A DNA stretch of 64,000 nt from Vibrio ezurae NBRC 102218 (GCF_000467185.1 NZ_BATM01000001.1:124001-188000); one strand, 5' to 3'. Counted from the first letter of the stretch, positions 29,184 to 39,696 are shown. Translations and numbers: made by a program. Notes: generated from the sequence alone by a model not told the origin.

Positions 29184-29653
29184 TAGGAATCGATTTCAGA
29201 AAGAACGTTGATCATTTCAAGCGCGCTTAGTGCAGCTTCAGCACCTTTGTTACCTGCTTTGGTTCCAGCACGCTCGATAGCTTGATCTATGGTATCAACG
29301 GTCAATACACCAAATGCAACGGGTAGACTGTACTCCAGTGACACTTGCGCAAGACCTTTATTACACTCACTACAAACATAGTCAAAATGTGGCGTTCCAC
29401 CACGGATAACTGAACCTAGAGAAACGATAGCATCGTATTTCTCGGTACGAGCAACACGTTGAGCAACGAGAGGTAATTCTACCGCACCAGGACAACGTAC
29501 TACTGTTATGTTTTCTTCTGCAACCTGTCCATGGCGCTTCAAGGTATCGATAGCACCAGACAATAAGCTTTCGTTGATAAAGCTATTAAAACGCGAAATT
29601 ACTATAGCAATTTTAGCATTAGGGGCTGGAAATCCACCTTCGATGACTTTCAT
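29183..29653 (-). CDS. ribH: 6,7-dimethyl-8-ribityllumazine synthase RibH
   Basis: RibH joins the ribitylaminopyrimidine to the RibB product to form lumazine, the penultimate step to riboflavin; it assembles as a large shell or pentamer. The 156-residue protein has [33 protein letters not shown] and [18 protein letters not shown], where the histidine is catalytic. It is one base overlapped with nusB and follows ribBX after 137 bases. Confidence 0.96.
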   Translation of the reverse strand: MKVIEGGFPAPNAKIAIVISRFNSFINESLLSGAIDTLKRHGQVAEENITVVRCPGAVELPLVAQRVARTEKYDAIVSLGSVIRGGTPHFDYVCSECNKGLAQVSLEYSLPVAFGVLTVDTIDQAIERAGTKAGNKGAEAALSALEMINVLSEIDS

Positions 29654-29757
29654 AAGTTTTCCTTCAACTATCTCATGAGTGAGAATCGCCGGATTCTAGC
29701 ACAATTATGTGACTAGGATCTAATCTCATTTCAGCAAATTCTCTAGTTATTGATTAA

Positions 29758-29778
29758 ACGGGTCGAATTGCGACCCGT
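29758..29778 (-). terminator. Hairpin after ribBX
   Basis: ACGGGTCG (29758-29765) and CGACCCGT (29771-29778) form an 8-bp GC-rich stem 12 bases beyond the ribBX stop. On the minus strand only TTTAATC follows, so it may act as a weak terminator or mRNA processing element inside the rib operon. Confidence 0.45.
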
Positions 29779-29790
29779 CCATGTTAAATG

Positions 29791-30900
29791 TTATTCACAC
29801 ACATACTCTACAACGTCCAAGCCAAAGCCAGACAGAGAGTGGTAACGCTTATTGCTTGATGACATTAATTTCATCTTGCTTACGCCCATATCAGCTAAAA
29901 TTTGTGAGCCGACACCCACTCGACGTGACGTCCCTTGTTTCTTAGCCATAGCAGGCGCTTCGCCTTTGTCTTGCAGTTCAAAGGCTTTTAATTTGTGGAT
30001 TAATTGCTCACTGGTTTCTTCATTTCCCAGTACCACCAACACCCCACCTTCATCACCGATGCGCTGCATCGCTTTGTCCAAAGACCAGCTGCGATCAGAG
30101 TTACGATTTGAGTTCAGTAAATCGGTAAACGTATCTTGCAAATGTACACGTACTAAACAAGGGGCTTCAGAAATGTCACCTTTACGCAGTGCGTAGTGAA
30201 TTTGGTTATCAATCGTGTCACGGTAAGTCACCATGTCGAAATCACCAAACTCAGTGGGCATTTTGCACTCAGCGACACGCTCGATGGTCGTTTCGGTGTT
30301 GTTACGATACTCGATCAAGTCGGCAATAGTGCCTAGCTTAACACCGTGCTTCTCAGCAAAAATCTCTAGATCAGGACGACGTGCCATTTCACCATCGTCT
30401 TTTAGGATCTCAACGATAACCGATGCTGGCTCGCAGCCCGCTAGACGTGCTAAATCACATCCGGCTTCTGTATGCCCTGCGCGAGTTAATACACCGCCAT
30501 CTTGTGCTGATAGAGGGAAGATATGACCCGGTTGCACCAGATCCGCCGCTTTAGCATCTGCCGCGACTGCTGCTTGCACTGTAACCGCGCGATCGGCTGC
30601 CGAAATACCGGTAGTCACACCTTCAGCCGCTTCAATCGATACCGTAAAGGCGGTGGAGTATTGAGCGTTATTGTCTTGAACCATAGGTGGAAGACCTAAA
30701 CGAGCACAGCGCTCTTGAGTCATAGTCAGACAAATAAGACCGCGTCCGTAGGTCGCCATGAAGTTGATCGCCTCTGGAGTAATGTGCTCCGCAGCCATGA
30801 TAAGGTCGCCTTCGTTTTCACGATCCTCATCATCCATTAGGATAACCATCTTACCTAAGCGAATATCTTCAATAATTTCTTGTGGTGAGCTGATAGGCAT
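29791..30900 (-). CDS. ribB: 3,4-dihydroxy-2-butanone 4-phosphate synthase with degenerate GTP cyclohydrolase II domain (RibBX type)
   Basis: A 369-residue protein. Residues 1 to about 205 are an intact Rib[19 protein letters not shown] and the THS-containing region near [20 protein letters not shown] and [11 protein letters not shown]. From about 210 the end aligns with GTP cyclohydrolase II ([16 protein letters not shown]), but the three zinc cysteines of active RibA are gone; the corresponding stretch reads [20 protein letters not shown], and the RxxGRNIGL motif is missing. It should therefore give only the butanone phosphate. Such RibBX fusions are known from related bacteria. A separate ribA must be elsewhere. 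Confidence 0.92.
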   Translation of the reverse strand: MPISSPQEIIEDIRLGKMVILMDDEDRENEGDLIMAAEHITPEAINFMATYGRGLICLTMTQERCARLGLPPMVQDNNAQYSTAFTVSIEAAEGVTTGISAADRAVTVQAAVAADAKAADLVQPGHIFPLSAQDGGVLTRAGHTEAGCDLARLAGCEPASVIVEILKDDGEMARRPDLEIFAEKHGVKLGTIADLIEYRNNTETTIERVAECKMPTEFGDFDMVTYRDTIDNQIHYALRKGDISEAPCLVRVHLQDTFTDLLNSNRNSDRSWSLDKAMQRIGDEGGVLVVLGNEETSEQLIHKLKAFELQDKGEAPAMAKKQGTSRRVGVGSQILADMGVSKMKLMSSSNKRYHSLSGFGLDVVEYVCE

Positions 30901-30944
30901 CTTTTATTTCCTGTTTAAGAGTCTGTCACACGCGTGAATCACGC

Positions 30945-31601
30945 CTATGCAAAGCCGTTTTGTTGTAAAAATTCCATAGTGATATTCGAGGTGTTTTGTG
31001 ATTGCTCCGAACCCACACCGAGCAGTCGCTCCATATACCGAGCAAGTACATCAACCTCTAGGTTTACTTTTCTTCCTACCGCAAACTCATCAATAATAGT
31101 TTGCTCACTAGTGTGAGGTACGATAGTTAATTTAAAGCCATTCTTACGCAGATCGTTGACAGTTAAACTAATGCCATCCACCGTAATTGAGCCCTTTTGA
31201 GCCACATAACGTTCTAATTCACTAGGCAGTTCAACCCAATATTCAACCGCACGACCGACAGGGATTCGTTCTACAATCGTCCCCATACCATCAACATGCC
31301 CGGACACAATATGACCGCCAAAGCGTGTGGTCGGAAGCATGGCTTTTTCGAGATTCACTCTATCGCCAACTTGATACTGACTAAAGCCCGTTTTGTTGAG
31401 TGTTTCTACAGAAAGATCAGCGGTAAACGAACGCTGATCAAAACGAACAACCGTCAGGCAAATACCATTGGTTGCAATACTGTCCCCCAGTTGTACGTCC
31501 GACATATCTAAAAGCCCAGTATCCACTGTAATAGAAATATCTTCGCCCTGATTGGTAATGGCACTGAGAGTGCCAACGGCTTCGACGATACCGGTAAACA
31601 T
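30945..31601 (-). CDS. ribE: Riboflavin synthase alpha chain RibE
   Basis: This enzyme dismutates two lumazines to riboflavin, the last step. The 218-residue product consists of two similar lumazine-binding halves: MFTGIVEAVGTLSAI with SIATNGICLTVVRF, and GHIVSGHVDGMGTI with SITVDGISLTVNDL. The family is called ribE or ribC depending on species. It sits between ribD (13-base gap) and ribBX. Confidence 0.96.
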   Translation of the reverse strand: MFTGIVEAVGTLSAITNQGEDISITVDTGLLDMSDVQLGDSIATNGICLTVVRFDQRSFTADLSVETLNKTGFSQYQVGDRVNLEKAMLPTTRFGGHIVSGHVDGMGTIVERIPVGRAVEYWVELPSELERYVAQKGSITVDGISLTVNDLRKNGFKLTIVPHTSEQTIIDEFAVGRKVNLEVDVLARYMERLLGVGSEQSQNTSNITMEFLQQNGFA

Positions 31602-31614
31602 AGTAATTCCTGCT

Positions 31615-32709
31615 CTATTTTGATGATTTAAAAGTAGCGACCAACTTAATATCAGGCCCTACTTGGGTAAGTTGTTCAATATTTAATGCTATTGCCTGAT
31701 CCATTTCGGTTAACCCGGTTAGATTGATCAAACTTTGCGCATCACTTCCCATGATCTTTGGGGCTAAATAAACGATAAGCTCATCAACCAAGCCTTGTTC
31801 AATAAAGCTTGCGGCTAGCGTTGCTCCCGCTTCAACCCAGATATGGTTGATATTGTGTTGCGAGGCTAAGTTTGCAAGCAGTTGCGGTAATTCTACTGCT
31901 GAATCGATACTGCCGTCTTGTTTTTCTTGCTCAGAAACTACCAAGATCTCACCAGAGGTCGCAAACAATCGTAAATCCGAAGTCAGACGCTGCCGACGAT
32001 CAAGAATCACTCGGAGCGGCTGTCGCACTTCTCCTGCGGGATAATGCACGCGCACATCCTCGGCAAGTTCATCTAAACGGACGTTTAATGAGGCATTATC
32101 ATCAATTACCGTTTTTGACGTGGAAAGTATCGCCCCCGCTTGAGCTCGATACCCTTGTACATCTGCACGAGCCAGCGCACTGGTGATCCACTGGCTATTG
32201 CCATTTTCTAACGCCGTTTTACCGTCAAGACTGGCGGCCATTTTCAGTTGAACCCATGGCATACCTGTGCGCATCTTTTTCAAGAAAGGTCGGTTGATGC
32301 GCTCAGCGTCAGCCTCTAGCAGCCCAACTTGTACTTCAATGCCCGCCTCTTTGAGCATGGCGATACCATTACCTGAAACGGATGGATTAGGGTCTTGCAT
32401 CGCGCAAATAACACGCGCAACACCGGCCTCAATCAAACCTTTAGCGCAAGGGGGTGTGCGTCCATAGTGTGAGCAGGGCTCTAAGGTGACATAAGCGGTA
32501 GCGCTTTTGGCTTGCTCGCCAGCCATCGCCAGTGCATGAACCTCAGCATGAGGTCCACCGGCACGAATATGGTAGCCATGGCCGACTATGGTTTCGCCTT
32601 GGGTAATCACACAGCCAACATTGGGATTAGGATGGGTGGTAAATCGGCCTTTTTCAGCCAATTTAATCGCCTTTGCCATCATCTGGTGATCGAATACAGA
32701 AAAATTCAT
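31615..32709 (-). CDS. ribD: Bifunctional deaminase/reductase RibD
   Basis: RibD deaminates and then reduces the pyrimidine intermediate of riboflavin synthesis. The 364-residue protein begins with a zinc deaminase domain (HAEVHALAMAG and TLEPCSHYGRTPPCAKGLIE) and continues with a dihydrofolate-reductase-like domain (about 150 on: PWVQLKMAASLDGKTALENG and IWVEAGATLAASFIEQGLVD). It starts six bases after the nrdR stop and heads the rib enzymes. Confidence 0.96.
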   Translation of the reverse strand: MNFSVFDHQMMAKAIKLAEKGRFTTHPNPNVGCVITQGETIVGHGYHIRAGGPHAEVHALAMAGEQAKSATAYVTLEPCSHYGRTPPCAKGLIEAGVARVICAMQDPNPSVSGNGIAMLKEAGIEVQVGLLEADAERINRPFLKKMRTGMPWVQLKMAASLDGKTALENGNSQWITSALARADVQGYRAQAGAILSTSKTVIDDNASLNVRLDELAEDVRVHYPAGEVRQPLRVILDRRQRLTSDLRLFATSGEILVVSEQEKQDGSIDSAVELPQLLANLASQHNINHIWVEAGATLAASFIEQGLVDELIVYLAPKIMGSDAQSLINLTGLTEMDQAIALNIEQLTQVGPDIKLVATFKSSK

Positions 32710-32715
32710 TTCGAT

Positions 32716-33165
32716 TTAGTCTTCTAGTCTAGCGATCTCTTCGCCAAACTCTTTAATATCTTCAAAACTGCGGTACACAGAAGCAAAACGAATATACGCA
32801 ACCTTATCCAACTCTTTGAGCTGATCCATAACTAGGTTACCTATCATGTCGCTCGACACTTCTCGCTCACCAGTGGCGCGCAATTTAGATTTAATCATAC
32901 TCAGGGACAGTTCAACCGCATCGGCACTCACAGGACGTTTCTCTAACGCGCGATGTAAGCCATTTGCCAGTTTATCTTCATTAAACGGTTCACGGTTGCC
33001 ATTGGATTTAATGACCTTTGGCATCACTAATTCTGCGCTTTCAAAAGTGGTAAATCGCTCATTACAAGCAATGCATTGGCGGCGGCGACGTACTTGATGC
33101 CCGTCAGCAACCAATCGAGAGTCGATGACTTTAGTCTCATTTTCTGAACAAAATGGGCAGTGCAT
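32716..33165 (-). CDS. nrdR: Ribonucleotide reductase repressor NrdR
   Basis: NrdR senses ATP/dATP and represses ribonucleotide reductase genes. The 149-residue product has an N-terminal zinc ribbon (CPFC at residues 3-6 and CIAC near 31-34) followed by an ATP-cone domain ([18 protein letters not shown]). It is the first gene of the nrdR-ribD-ribE-ribBX-ribH-nusB operon, an order shared with E. coli. Confidence 0.97.
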   Translation of the reverse strand: MHCPFCSENETKVIDSRLVADGHQVRRRRQCIACNERFTTFESAELVMPKVIKSNGNREPFNEDKLANGLHRALEKRPVSADAVELSLSMIKSKLRATGEREVSSDMIGNLVMDQLKELDKVAYIRFASVYRSFEDIKEFGEEIARLED

Positions 33166-33437
33166 ACAAGCTCCATAATTGTGATAAAAAGGAAAGGAAC
33201 TTTGCAGTGAAGCATATTATCTAAATCACAGTCAGTGGAGCTCAACAAAGGCTCATAACACCTTGGAATAGTTCAATAAAGAGTCAATCGACAATCGACA
33301 CTCTCACGTCACTATCAAGTATTTGTAGCGACTGTCTGTGATATCAAATATACCTTAAACACCACAAGGCAACTGAATCTTATAGTGTAACGGATTTAGC
33401 GGATTGATTCGAGCAAGTTGCTCCAAGCAAATAAATG
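33166..33437. other. Intergenic region upstream of nrdR
   Basis: About 360 bases lie between nrdR and proA, of which the last part is the proA terminator. The remainder should hold the nrdR promoter; I cannot place it with confidence. A small palindrome GAGCAA-G-TTGCTC lies near 33410-33422. No open frame with a ribosome-binding site is seen. Confidence 0.5.
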
Positions 33438-33463
33438 AAAAAAGGGCTCTGTGATAGAGCCCT
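33438..33463 (-). terminator. Terminator after proBA
   Basis: AGGGCTCT (33443-33450) pairs with AGAGCCCT (33456-33463) around a GTGAT loop, and on the minus strand six T residues follow. It ends the proB-proA message. Confidence 0.87.
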
Positions 33464-33526
33464 CATTACTGCCGCTGTAAATAACACTATCAATGACTTA
33501 GTCAGCGAATACTAAGTCGAGCCAAC

Positions 33527-34777
33527 TTATGGGCGAGGCAGGTAATTTCCTTTCCCTACCCACTTGTAGCTAGTGAGTTCTTCAAGCCCCATAGGACCGC
33601 GAGCGTGCAGTTTTTGAGTCGATACAGCTACTTCTGCGCCCAAACCAAATTGAGCTCCATCAGTAAATCGAGTAGACGCATTCACATACACGGCAGCTGA
33701 GCCTGCTGCATTGATAAAACGTTCTGCATGATTAAGATCATTGGTCATAATCGCATCAGAGTGACTCGCATTATGATCGCGCATATGTTGAATCGCAGCA
33801 TCTACATCATCAACCACTTTAACCCCAAGCACAAACGCTAGCCATTCAGTATCAAAGTCACCTTCTACCGCTTCCCTTACTTTGTTCGCATGAGTTAGAT
33901 ACGACAATGCAGAGTCATGAGCAACAAATTCGACTTTGTCTTTAAGTGATGTCACCAATTGGCTTAAGAATTCAGCGGCGACCGCTTTATGTACTAATAA
34001 CGTATCCAAAGAGTTACACGCCGATGGACGTTGTACTTTCGAGTTTGCCACCACTGTCACTGAACGTTCAATATCAGCGCTTTCATCCACAAAAATATGT
34101 GAAATGCCAAAGCCGCCAATAATCACTGGGATAGTGCTGTTTTCTTTACACATTTTATGTAATCCCGCACCGCCACGAGGGATAATCATATCTACGTATT
34201 CATCCAGCTTTAGCAATTGAGACACTAATTCACGATCCGGCTTTTCGATATATTGAACCGAAGCGGTAGGGAGCCCCGTTTTCTCTAGTGCCGTTTGAAT
34301 CACCTTAACCAGTGCCATATTCGAATGAAAGGTTTCTCGACCACCACGTAAAATGCTCGCGTTGCCTGTTTTAAGACACAAGGATGCAATATCAATGGTG
34401 ACATTCGGTCGGGCTTCGTAAATAACCCCGACTACGCCGAGCGGAACACGGCGACGTGACAGTGATAAACCATTTTCCAATACACGGCTGTCTAACTCAC
34501 TGCCAATCGGATCATTTAAGGTAATAACATTGCGAACATCACTGGCGATCGCTTTTAGGCGATCTTCATTCAGCAATAAACGATCCAGCAGTGCTTCGCT
34601 CATACCCGCATCGCGAGCGGCTTGAATATCGATAGCATTGGCTTCAAGAATGGTGTTTGATTGCTTTTCCAGTTCATCGGCCATGACCGCTAATGCATTA
34701 TTTTTAGTGGCGGTTGTGGTGGTAGCAAGTGCAAATGATGCTTGTTTTGCGCGCTGTCCTAATTGAATTAAGTCCAA
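33527..34777 (-). CDS. proA: Glutamate-5-semialdehyde dehydrogenase ProA
   Basis: ProA reduces glutamyl-5-phosphate with NADPH to the semialdehyde in proline synthesis. The 416-residue aldehyde-dehydrogenase-fold protein has [31 protein letters not shown] and [17 protein letters not shown], which holds the catalytic cysteine. It follows proB by 39 bases and is followed by a terminator. Confidence 0.97.
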   Translation of the reverse strand: MDLIQLGQRAKQASFALATTTTATKNNALAVMADELEKQSNTILEANAIDIQAARDAGMSEALLDRLLLNEDRLKAIASDVRNVITLNDPIGSELDSRVLENGLSLSRRRVPLGVVGVIYEARPNVTIDIASLCLKTGNASILRGGRETFHSNMALVKVIQTALEKTGLPTASVQYIEKPDRELVSQLLKLDEYVDMIIPRGGAGLHKMCKENSTIPVIIGGFGISHIFVDESADIERSVTVVANSKVQRPSACNSLDTLLVHKAVAAEFLSQLVTSLKDKVEFVAHDSALSYLTHANKVREAVEGDFDTEWLAFVLGVKVVDDVDAAIQHMRDHNASHSDAIMTNDLNHAERFINAAGSAAVYVNASTRFTDGAQFGLGAEVAVSTQKLHARGPMGLEELTSYKWVGKGNYLPRP

Positions 34778-34816
34778 AATACTGTCCTCTATAATATTAT
34801 CTTGGCTGGTCAGCCG

Positions 34817-35926
34817 TTAATCTTGCATCATGACTAAATCGTCACGGTGGATGATCTCTGAGCCATAATCATGCCCAAGAACCTCGCCAATTTCTTTGCT
34901 GTGCATACCTTGAATTTGAATCATATCTTCGCTGGAATATTTAACTAATCCTTTGGCAATGAGAGTGCCTGATTGATTCACAATACGTGCAACTTCGCCA
35001 CGGGCAAATTCACCGTTGACCTCTGTCACCCCTTTTGCCAGCAAGCTACTGCCTTTACGTTGCAATGCATTCACTGCGCCATCATCAATGACAATGTCAC
35101 CAGAAGCGGCAGGTCCTGCCAATATCCAACGTTTTCTGTTTTCTAAAGATTCAGGTAAAGGTAGGAAGCGGGTACCGCACGGCGAAGAAGACACGCTTTC
35201 TAAAATCACGTTGTCTGCACTGCCTGCCGCTATAATGACCTCAATACCAGAGCGTCGAGCAATATCCGCCGCTTGCAGTTTCGTGGCCATGCCGCCCGTC
35301 CCCAGAGTCGTGCCACTGCCACCGGCAATTTTAATCAAGGTTTCATCAATGGTAGACACTTCACGAATCAATTTAGCGTCAGGATTATTTCGTGGATCAG
35401 CGGTAAATAAACCCGGTTGATCAGTGAGCAATACCAACGTGTCCGCACCACACAAAATGCCGACTAATGCAGACAAATTATCATTGTCTCCCACCTTTAT
35501 TTCGGTGGTGGCTACCGCATCGTTTTCATTGACGATAGGGATAATATTATGTTCAACCAAAGTATTAATGGTGTCGCGCGCATTTAAGAAGCGCTCTCTA
35601 TCTTCAAGATCCGCACGGGTCAACAACATCTGACCTATCTTCAAGTTGTAGATAGAAAAGAGAGACTCCCATACTTGGATAAGGTGTGACTGACCGACAG
35701 CCGCTAGCAGTTGTTTGGTGGCCATTGATTTCGGCAAACTGGGGTGTCCCAATTGTTCTCGACCTGCGGCAATCGCACCAGAAGATACCAACACCAAATG
35801 ATAACCACGTTGCTTCAACTCTGCGCATTGACGCACTAGCTCAACCATGTGCGCACGATTAAGAAATTGAGACCCGCCGGTTATGACACTTGTGCCCAGT
35901 TTTACAACAACTGTCTTAGCTTGCAT
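34817..35926 (-). CDS. proB: Glutamate 5-kinase ProB
   Basis: ProB phosphorylates glutamate and is the proline-inhibited entry step. The 369-residue product consists of an amino-acid-kinase domain ([41 protein letters not shown]) and a C-terminal PUA domain (about 280 on, [20 protein letters not shown]). It forms an operon with proA. In E. coli the phoE gene stands between crl and proB; here crl is the direct neighbour. Confidence 0.97.
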   Translation of the reverse strand: MQAKTVVVKLGTSVITGGSQFLNRAHMVELVRQCAELKQRGYHLVLVSSGAIAAGREQLGHPSLPKSMATKQLLAAVGQSHLIQVWESLFSIYNLKIGQMLLTRADLEDRERFLNARDTINTLVEHNIIPIVNENDAVATTEIKVGDNDNLSALVGILCGADTLVLLTDQPGLFTADPRNNPDAKLIREVSTIDETLIKIAGGSGTTLGTGGMATKLQAADIARRSGIEVIIAAGSADNVILESVSSSPCGTRFLPLPESLENRKRWILAGPAASGDIVIDDGAVNALQRKGSSLLAKGVTEVNGEFARGEVARIVNQSGTLIAKGLVKYSSEDMIQIQGMHSKEIGEVLGHDYGSEIIHRDDLVMMQD

Positions 35927-35992
35927 TTATAACTCGTTCATCTTGATAAAGGAGTGTCTTTTTTAACAAGCTAAGCACTGTTTCACAAGCAA

Positions 35993-36022
35993 AAAAGCAA
36001 AAAGGCACCCTTAGGTGCCTTT
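35993..36022 (-). terminator. Terminator after crl
   Basis: AAAGGCACC (36001-36009) and GGTGCCTTT (36014-36022) form a 9-bp stem with a CTTA loop, followed on the minus strand by a T-rich run. It separates crl from proB. Confidence 0.85.
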
Positions 36023-36037
36023 ATTGTCAGATTTTCA

Positions 36038-36427
36038 CTATGCTACGGCTTCAGAATTCTCATGAAGTTCAAATTCTAATGCGAACTGTTCGCTGAGTTG
36101 AGTCTGCAACTTTGTTTGAAAAACAGACTGCGTGCGTTTCACTTCTTCAGTGGCCGCTGCGGGCAGTTTCTCGTCTACCCAAGCACCTGACGCATTGTAT
36201 TTACCATAATGAAAATGCGCGATGCACGTTGGCGCCTCGTCTTGTTTTTCAAGCTCCATCCACCAGCCCCAAAACTCACGACACTCTGGCGACTTTTTGT
36301 CATCGACGCAAACAGACAGGCAATCAAACAAATATAAGTTTGGCTTGCACTCTGATTCACGTAAATATGGACCAATCGCTTTAAGCTTTGCGATCATACG
36401 ATGATAAGTTGGTTGCTTCCCTAGCAT
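36038..36427 (-). CDS. crl: Sigma-S-binding factor Crl
   Basis: Crl binds the stationary-phase sigma factor RpoS and helps it form RNA polymerase holoenzyme. The 129-residue product has the family core GPYLRESECKPNLYLFDCLS and SPECREFWGWWMELE, which holds the sigma-contacting residues. ATG at 36427 follows GGAG at a good distance. It stands alone between frsA and proB, the E. coli order minus phoE. Confidence 0.93.
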   Translation of the reverse strand: MLGKQPTYHRMIAKLKAIGPYLRESECKPNLYLFDCLSVCVDDKKSPECREFWGWWMELEKQDEAPTCIAHFHYGKYNASGAWVDEKLPAAATEEVKRTQSVFQTKLQTQLSEQFALEFELHENSEAVA

Positions 36428-36537
36428 AATAACTCCATTTATTATTTTTTCGCCCGTTATAATACGTACCGAACGTTTTATTGTTGCTCATCAGTTACAT
36501 AAGCTGGAGTTATAGTGCCATTAAATTAACATTGTTG

Positions 36538-37773
36538 TCACGATTTTAATTCATTTAACAACCAATCAACGGCTAAATCTAACGATTTTTGATAACCTTG
36601 ACTCAAATTCTTAGATGGAACTTTGACTGCTTGACCGACTTTGCTCGACATGGAAATCAACTTATTGTCACTATGTGGCGCAATGGGATCACCATCTAGA
36701 GAGATCGCTAACAACGGCACGCTAGTGCGCCTAGAAGCCAGTAAGCCTTGTGTTTTTAAAGACCACGCTGACATTTGCCCTGCTAAGCTTTGGATATCAA
36801 GCGGTGACTTACCTAGCCGAGATCCTAGTACATCCAAATACATCTTAGGCATGCTTGCCACTTTATCGGGAGACGCAAAAACATCATGCACTGGTGCACC
36901 GATAGTGACGCAGGCTTTAATGCGGCTTTGCTCTAAAAAGCTCAACCTAACCAATGCATTACCACCAAAGCGGAAACCCAATAACCCCACGTTCCAGTGA
37001 TCGATAAAAGGCACTTGTGGTAAATGATCTAATACCGCTTTATGCAGGCAACTTGAATCTTCCGACAATGTCCATTTACTGCTTTTGCCGATTGATGGCA
37101 TATCAATGGTCAGCATCGCAAACTCATTCGGAGCAAGGTGCTCTAGGAAAAGTTTCCACATATCTGTTTGTACACTATCAAGACCGGCGCAGACGATAAC
37201 CACGGGCAATGGGCGCTCAGTATGTGGCAGGTGCAAATTCGCTTGAATGGTTTTGCCTTTGTACGGCACATTAATTTGCTTAAACACGTACTTGCTTAAC
37301 CGTGAGGCTTCATCATAGGCTTTATTGGCCAGCACCTGAGCTTGTGATGCAAGGTTATCACCTTTGATGTGTGGATAAGCGGCAATGCTAAAGTACAAAC
37401 TGGCTTTATACAGCGCCAGCGCAGCTTCATCGCCTTGTAACTCATGGGCTTTACGCTGATGAGTCATACCTGCTTGAGTCCACTCATAAGCCCAATTTCC
37501 CGAACGAAACCCAGTAACAGTATCGAGCCACTCATCCTTAGAGCGGGAGTGTGTTGACGAAGAAATACGCGCTAATACTTGTTCCTGCTCAATAGGATCA
37601 GCACCTTGCCAAATCCACTGCAAACGACGCAGATTGCGATACCACGATTGTGCTGGTTTGTCTTCTAATTGGCTGAGGCTGCTCGGCATGTAATGCGTTA
37701 AGCATGAGGTTTCTTTGGCTTTTAAATGTTTGGTAAACAGTTTTTCAGAAAGGTTCTTGTTGTCATCATTCAT
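36538..37773 (-). CDS. frsA: FrsA family alpha/beta hydrolase-fold protein
   Basis: FrsA (YafA) binds the glucose phosphotransferase protein IIA(Glc) and shifts cells between fermentation and respiration; its enzymatic activity has been debated. The 411-residue product has an N-terminal helical cap and a hydrolase-like core with LPVVIVCAGLDSVQTDMW and VGLLGFRFGGNALVRLSFLE. At the nucleophile elbow the sequence is GFRFGG, so the usual Ser is replaced by Arg, as in other FrsA proteins. ATG at 37773 is chosen over a GTG at 37803 because the family starts near here. Confidence 0.92.
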   Translation of the reverse strand: MNDDNKNLSEKLFTKHLKAKETSCLTHYMPSSLSQLEDKPAQSWYRNLRRLQWIWQGADPIEQEQVLARISSSTHSRSKDEWLDTVTGFRSGNWAYEWTQAGMTHQRKAHELQGDEAALALYKASLYFSIAAYPHIKGDNLASQAQVLANKAYDEASRLSKYVFKQINVPYKGKTIQANLHLPHTERPLPVVIVCAGLDSVQTDMWKLFLEHLAPNEFAMLTIDMPSIGKSSKWTLSEDSSCLHKAVLDHLPQVPFIDHWNVGLLGFRFGGNALVRLSFLEQSRIKACVTIGAPVHDVFASPDKVASMPKMYLDVLGSRLGKSPLDIQSLAGQMSAWSLKTQGLLASRRTSVPLLAISLDGDPIAPHSDNKLISMSSKVGQAVKVPSKNLSQGYQKSLDLAVDWLLNELKS

Positions 37774-37816
37774 AAAGGGGCGTCTACATATTGAACTTAT
37801 CACTAAGCATAAACAA

Positions 37817-37843
37817 AAAATGCCTCTAAGATAGAGGCATTTT
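37817..37843 (-). terminator. Terminator after gpt
   Basis: AAAATGCCTCTA (37817-37828) pairs with TAGAGGCATTTT (37832-37843) around AGA, with T residues following on the minus strand. It ends the permease-gpt message just before frsA. Confidence 0.85.
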
Positions 37844-37890
37844 GCATAAATTTTATTTTAAGGCATTAAGCAAAAGCTCAATGGCCTTAA

Positions 37891-38355
37891 CTACTTGCGT
37901 TTGCGATTGATAGGCTCAACAAACGTTAGTTGCATGTCCCATGGTTGCTCAATCCAGGTTTCCTGCTCAATGTCGACAACGTAGTCGTCTAACAGGTCAG
38001 CGCCAGAAGGTTTTGCACAAACCGCAATCAGTTTAGCTTTAGGGTACATTTCACGTAATTTACGTGCTGTGTCACCACTATCGACTAAATCTTCAACGAT
38101 AAGGAAGCCTTCACCATCACCCTCAGGAGCTTTGAGAACGCTCATATCACGTTGGTGATCATGGTCGTAACTTGAGATACAGATAGTATCCACATAACGA
38201 ATACCTAATTCGCGAGCAAGGATAGCAGCAGGAACTAAGCCACCACGGCTCACACCCCAAATTCCTTTCCATTGTTCGGCAGGCATTTGGCGCGCAGCAA
38301 GCTCGCGACAACTGGTCTGCATTTCATCCCAAGTAATGATGTGTTTTTTTGGCAT
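37891..38355 (-). CDS. gpt: Xanthine-guanine phosphoribosyltransferase Gpt
   Basis: Gpt converts guanine and xanthine with PRPP into their nucleotides at the inner face of the membrane. The 154-residue product has [19 protein letters not shown] and the PRPP-binding signature [20 protein letters not shown]. It follows the purine permease by 25 bases, so uptake and salvage are coupled. In E. coli gpt is also next to frsA, crl and pepD. Confidence 0.96.
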   Translation of the reverse strand: MPKKHIITWDEMQTSCRELAARQMPAEQWKGIWGVSRGGLVPAAILARELGIRYVDTICISSYDHDHQRDMSVLKAPEGDGEGFLIVEDLVDSGDTARKLREMYPKAKLIAVCAKPSGADLLDDYVVDIEQETWIEQPWDMQLTFVEPINRKRK

Positions 38356-38380
38356 AACGGGTAAACCTATTTAAGACTAA

Positions 38381-39673
38381 TTAACCGGCAAAAGCATATT
38401 TTAAAATAAAGATAGCAGACATAATCCAAACACTAACGGATACATCGCGTCCTTTACCGCTTAACAATTTAATTGCAGCGTAAGAAATAAAGCCTAAAGT
38501 AATGCCCTCAGCAATAGAGAATGTAAGTGGCATTAGCAAGCAAGTAACAACAACGGGAGCGGCTTCTGTAATGTCACTCCAGTCAATGTTAACTAGACCA
38601 GATAGCATCAGTATTGCTACGTAAAACAGTGCGCCCGCTGTCGCATAAGTCGGAATCATACTCGCTAATGGCGAAAACAGCAAAGCTAATAGGAAAAGTA
38701 CGCCAACAGTCACCGCTGTTAGACCAGTACGACCACCGGCCGCTACACCTGCTGTTGATTCTACGTATGAAGTCGTATTTGAAGTACCCAACAGAGCGCC
38801 AACTGAAGTTGCGGTTGAGTCCGCTAGCAGTGCTTTGTTTAGACGAGGCAGTTTACCGTCTTCTTTAATTAAGTTTGCTTTGCTAGCGACACCCACAAGA
38901 GTACCGGCTGTATCAAACAAATCCACGAATAAGAAAGCAAATACCACTGAGATCATGCCCACTTCAAACACACCCGCAAAATCGAGTTGCATGAACGTTG
39001 GAGCAAGGCTCGGAGGTGGTGCCATAATGCCGTGATATTGAACGTCGCCGAAAATCATGCCTAAAACCGTTACACAAAGGATAGCAATCATAACCGCGCC
39101 ACTTGTTCCGCGATGAACAAGAGCAATAGTAATAAAGAAGCCCACGGCAGCTAAGATAGCGTGCAGACCGGTAATATCACCTAGAGAGACCAATGTTGCT
39201 GGGTTATCAACAACGATACCCGCATTTTTAAGACCGATAAACGCAAGGAAAAGACCAATACCTGCTGAGATACCAGTACGCAGTGACATAGGAATAGAGT
39301 TAATAATCCACTCACGAACGCGACATAGGCTCAATAGGATAAACAGAATACCTGACATGAATACCGCAGCTAGCGCGACTTGCCATGTATACCCCATACC
39401 GAGAACAACGCCATACGTAAAGAAGGCATTTAGCCCCATACCTGGTGCTTGAGCAATTGGGTAGTTCGCGTATAAACCCATAACAAAACAGCCAATAGCC
39501 GCTGCTAAACACGTTGCTACAAATACAGCGCCGTGATCCATACCTGTTGCTGACAACATAGTAGGGTTTACAAAAATGATGTAAGCCATTGTCAGGAACG
39601 TCGTGATCCCCGCAATGATTTCTGTGCGAACGGTTGTACCATGTTCACGTAATTTGAATAGCTTCTCGAGCAT
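38381..39673 (-). CDS. NCS2 family purine permease (adenine/guanine/hypoxanthine type)
   Basis: A 430-residue inner-membrane proton symporter with about 12 to 14 hydrophobic segments. Family features are VRTEIIAGITTFLTMAYIIF at the N-terminus, APGMGLNAFFTYGVV, and FDTAGTLVGVASKANLI, as in the AzgA-like group that takes up hypoxanthine, guanine or adenine. ATG at 39673 has AGGA eight bases upstream; a TTG at 39679 is less likely. It lies 25 bases before gpt and has a PurR box in its leader, consistent with purine-controlled uptake and salvage. The exact substrate is not readable. Confidence 0.9.
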   Translation of the reverse strand: MLEKLFKLREHGTTVRTEIIAGITTFLTMAYIIFVNPTMLSATGMDHGAVFVATCLAAAIGCFVMGLYANYPIAQAPGMGLNAFFTYGVVLGMGYTWQVALAAVFMSGILFILLSLCRVREWIINSIPMSLRTGISAGIGLFLAFIGLKNAGIVVDNPATLVSLGDITGLHAILAAVGFFITIALVHRGTSGAVMIAILCVTVLGMIFGDVQYHGIMAPPPSLAPTFMQLDFAGVFEVGMISVVFAFLFVDLFDTAGTLVGVASKANLIKEDGKLPRLNKALLADSTATSVGALLGTSNTTSYVESTAGVAAGGRTGLTAVTVGVLFLLALLFSPLASMIPTYATAGALFYVAILMLSGLVNIDWSDITEAAPVVVTCLLMPLTFSIAEGITLGFISYAAIKLLSGKGRDVSVSVWIMSAIFILKYAFAG

Positions 39674-39696
39674 TATCAATTCCTAAAAATATATAA

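Noticed and set aside
30901..30944. Possible FMN riboswitch before ribBX
   Set aside because: The gap from ribE is only 44 bases and shows none of the conserved RFN-element stems.
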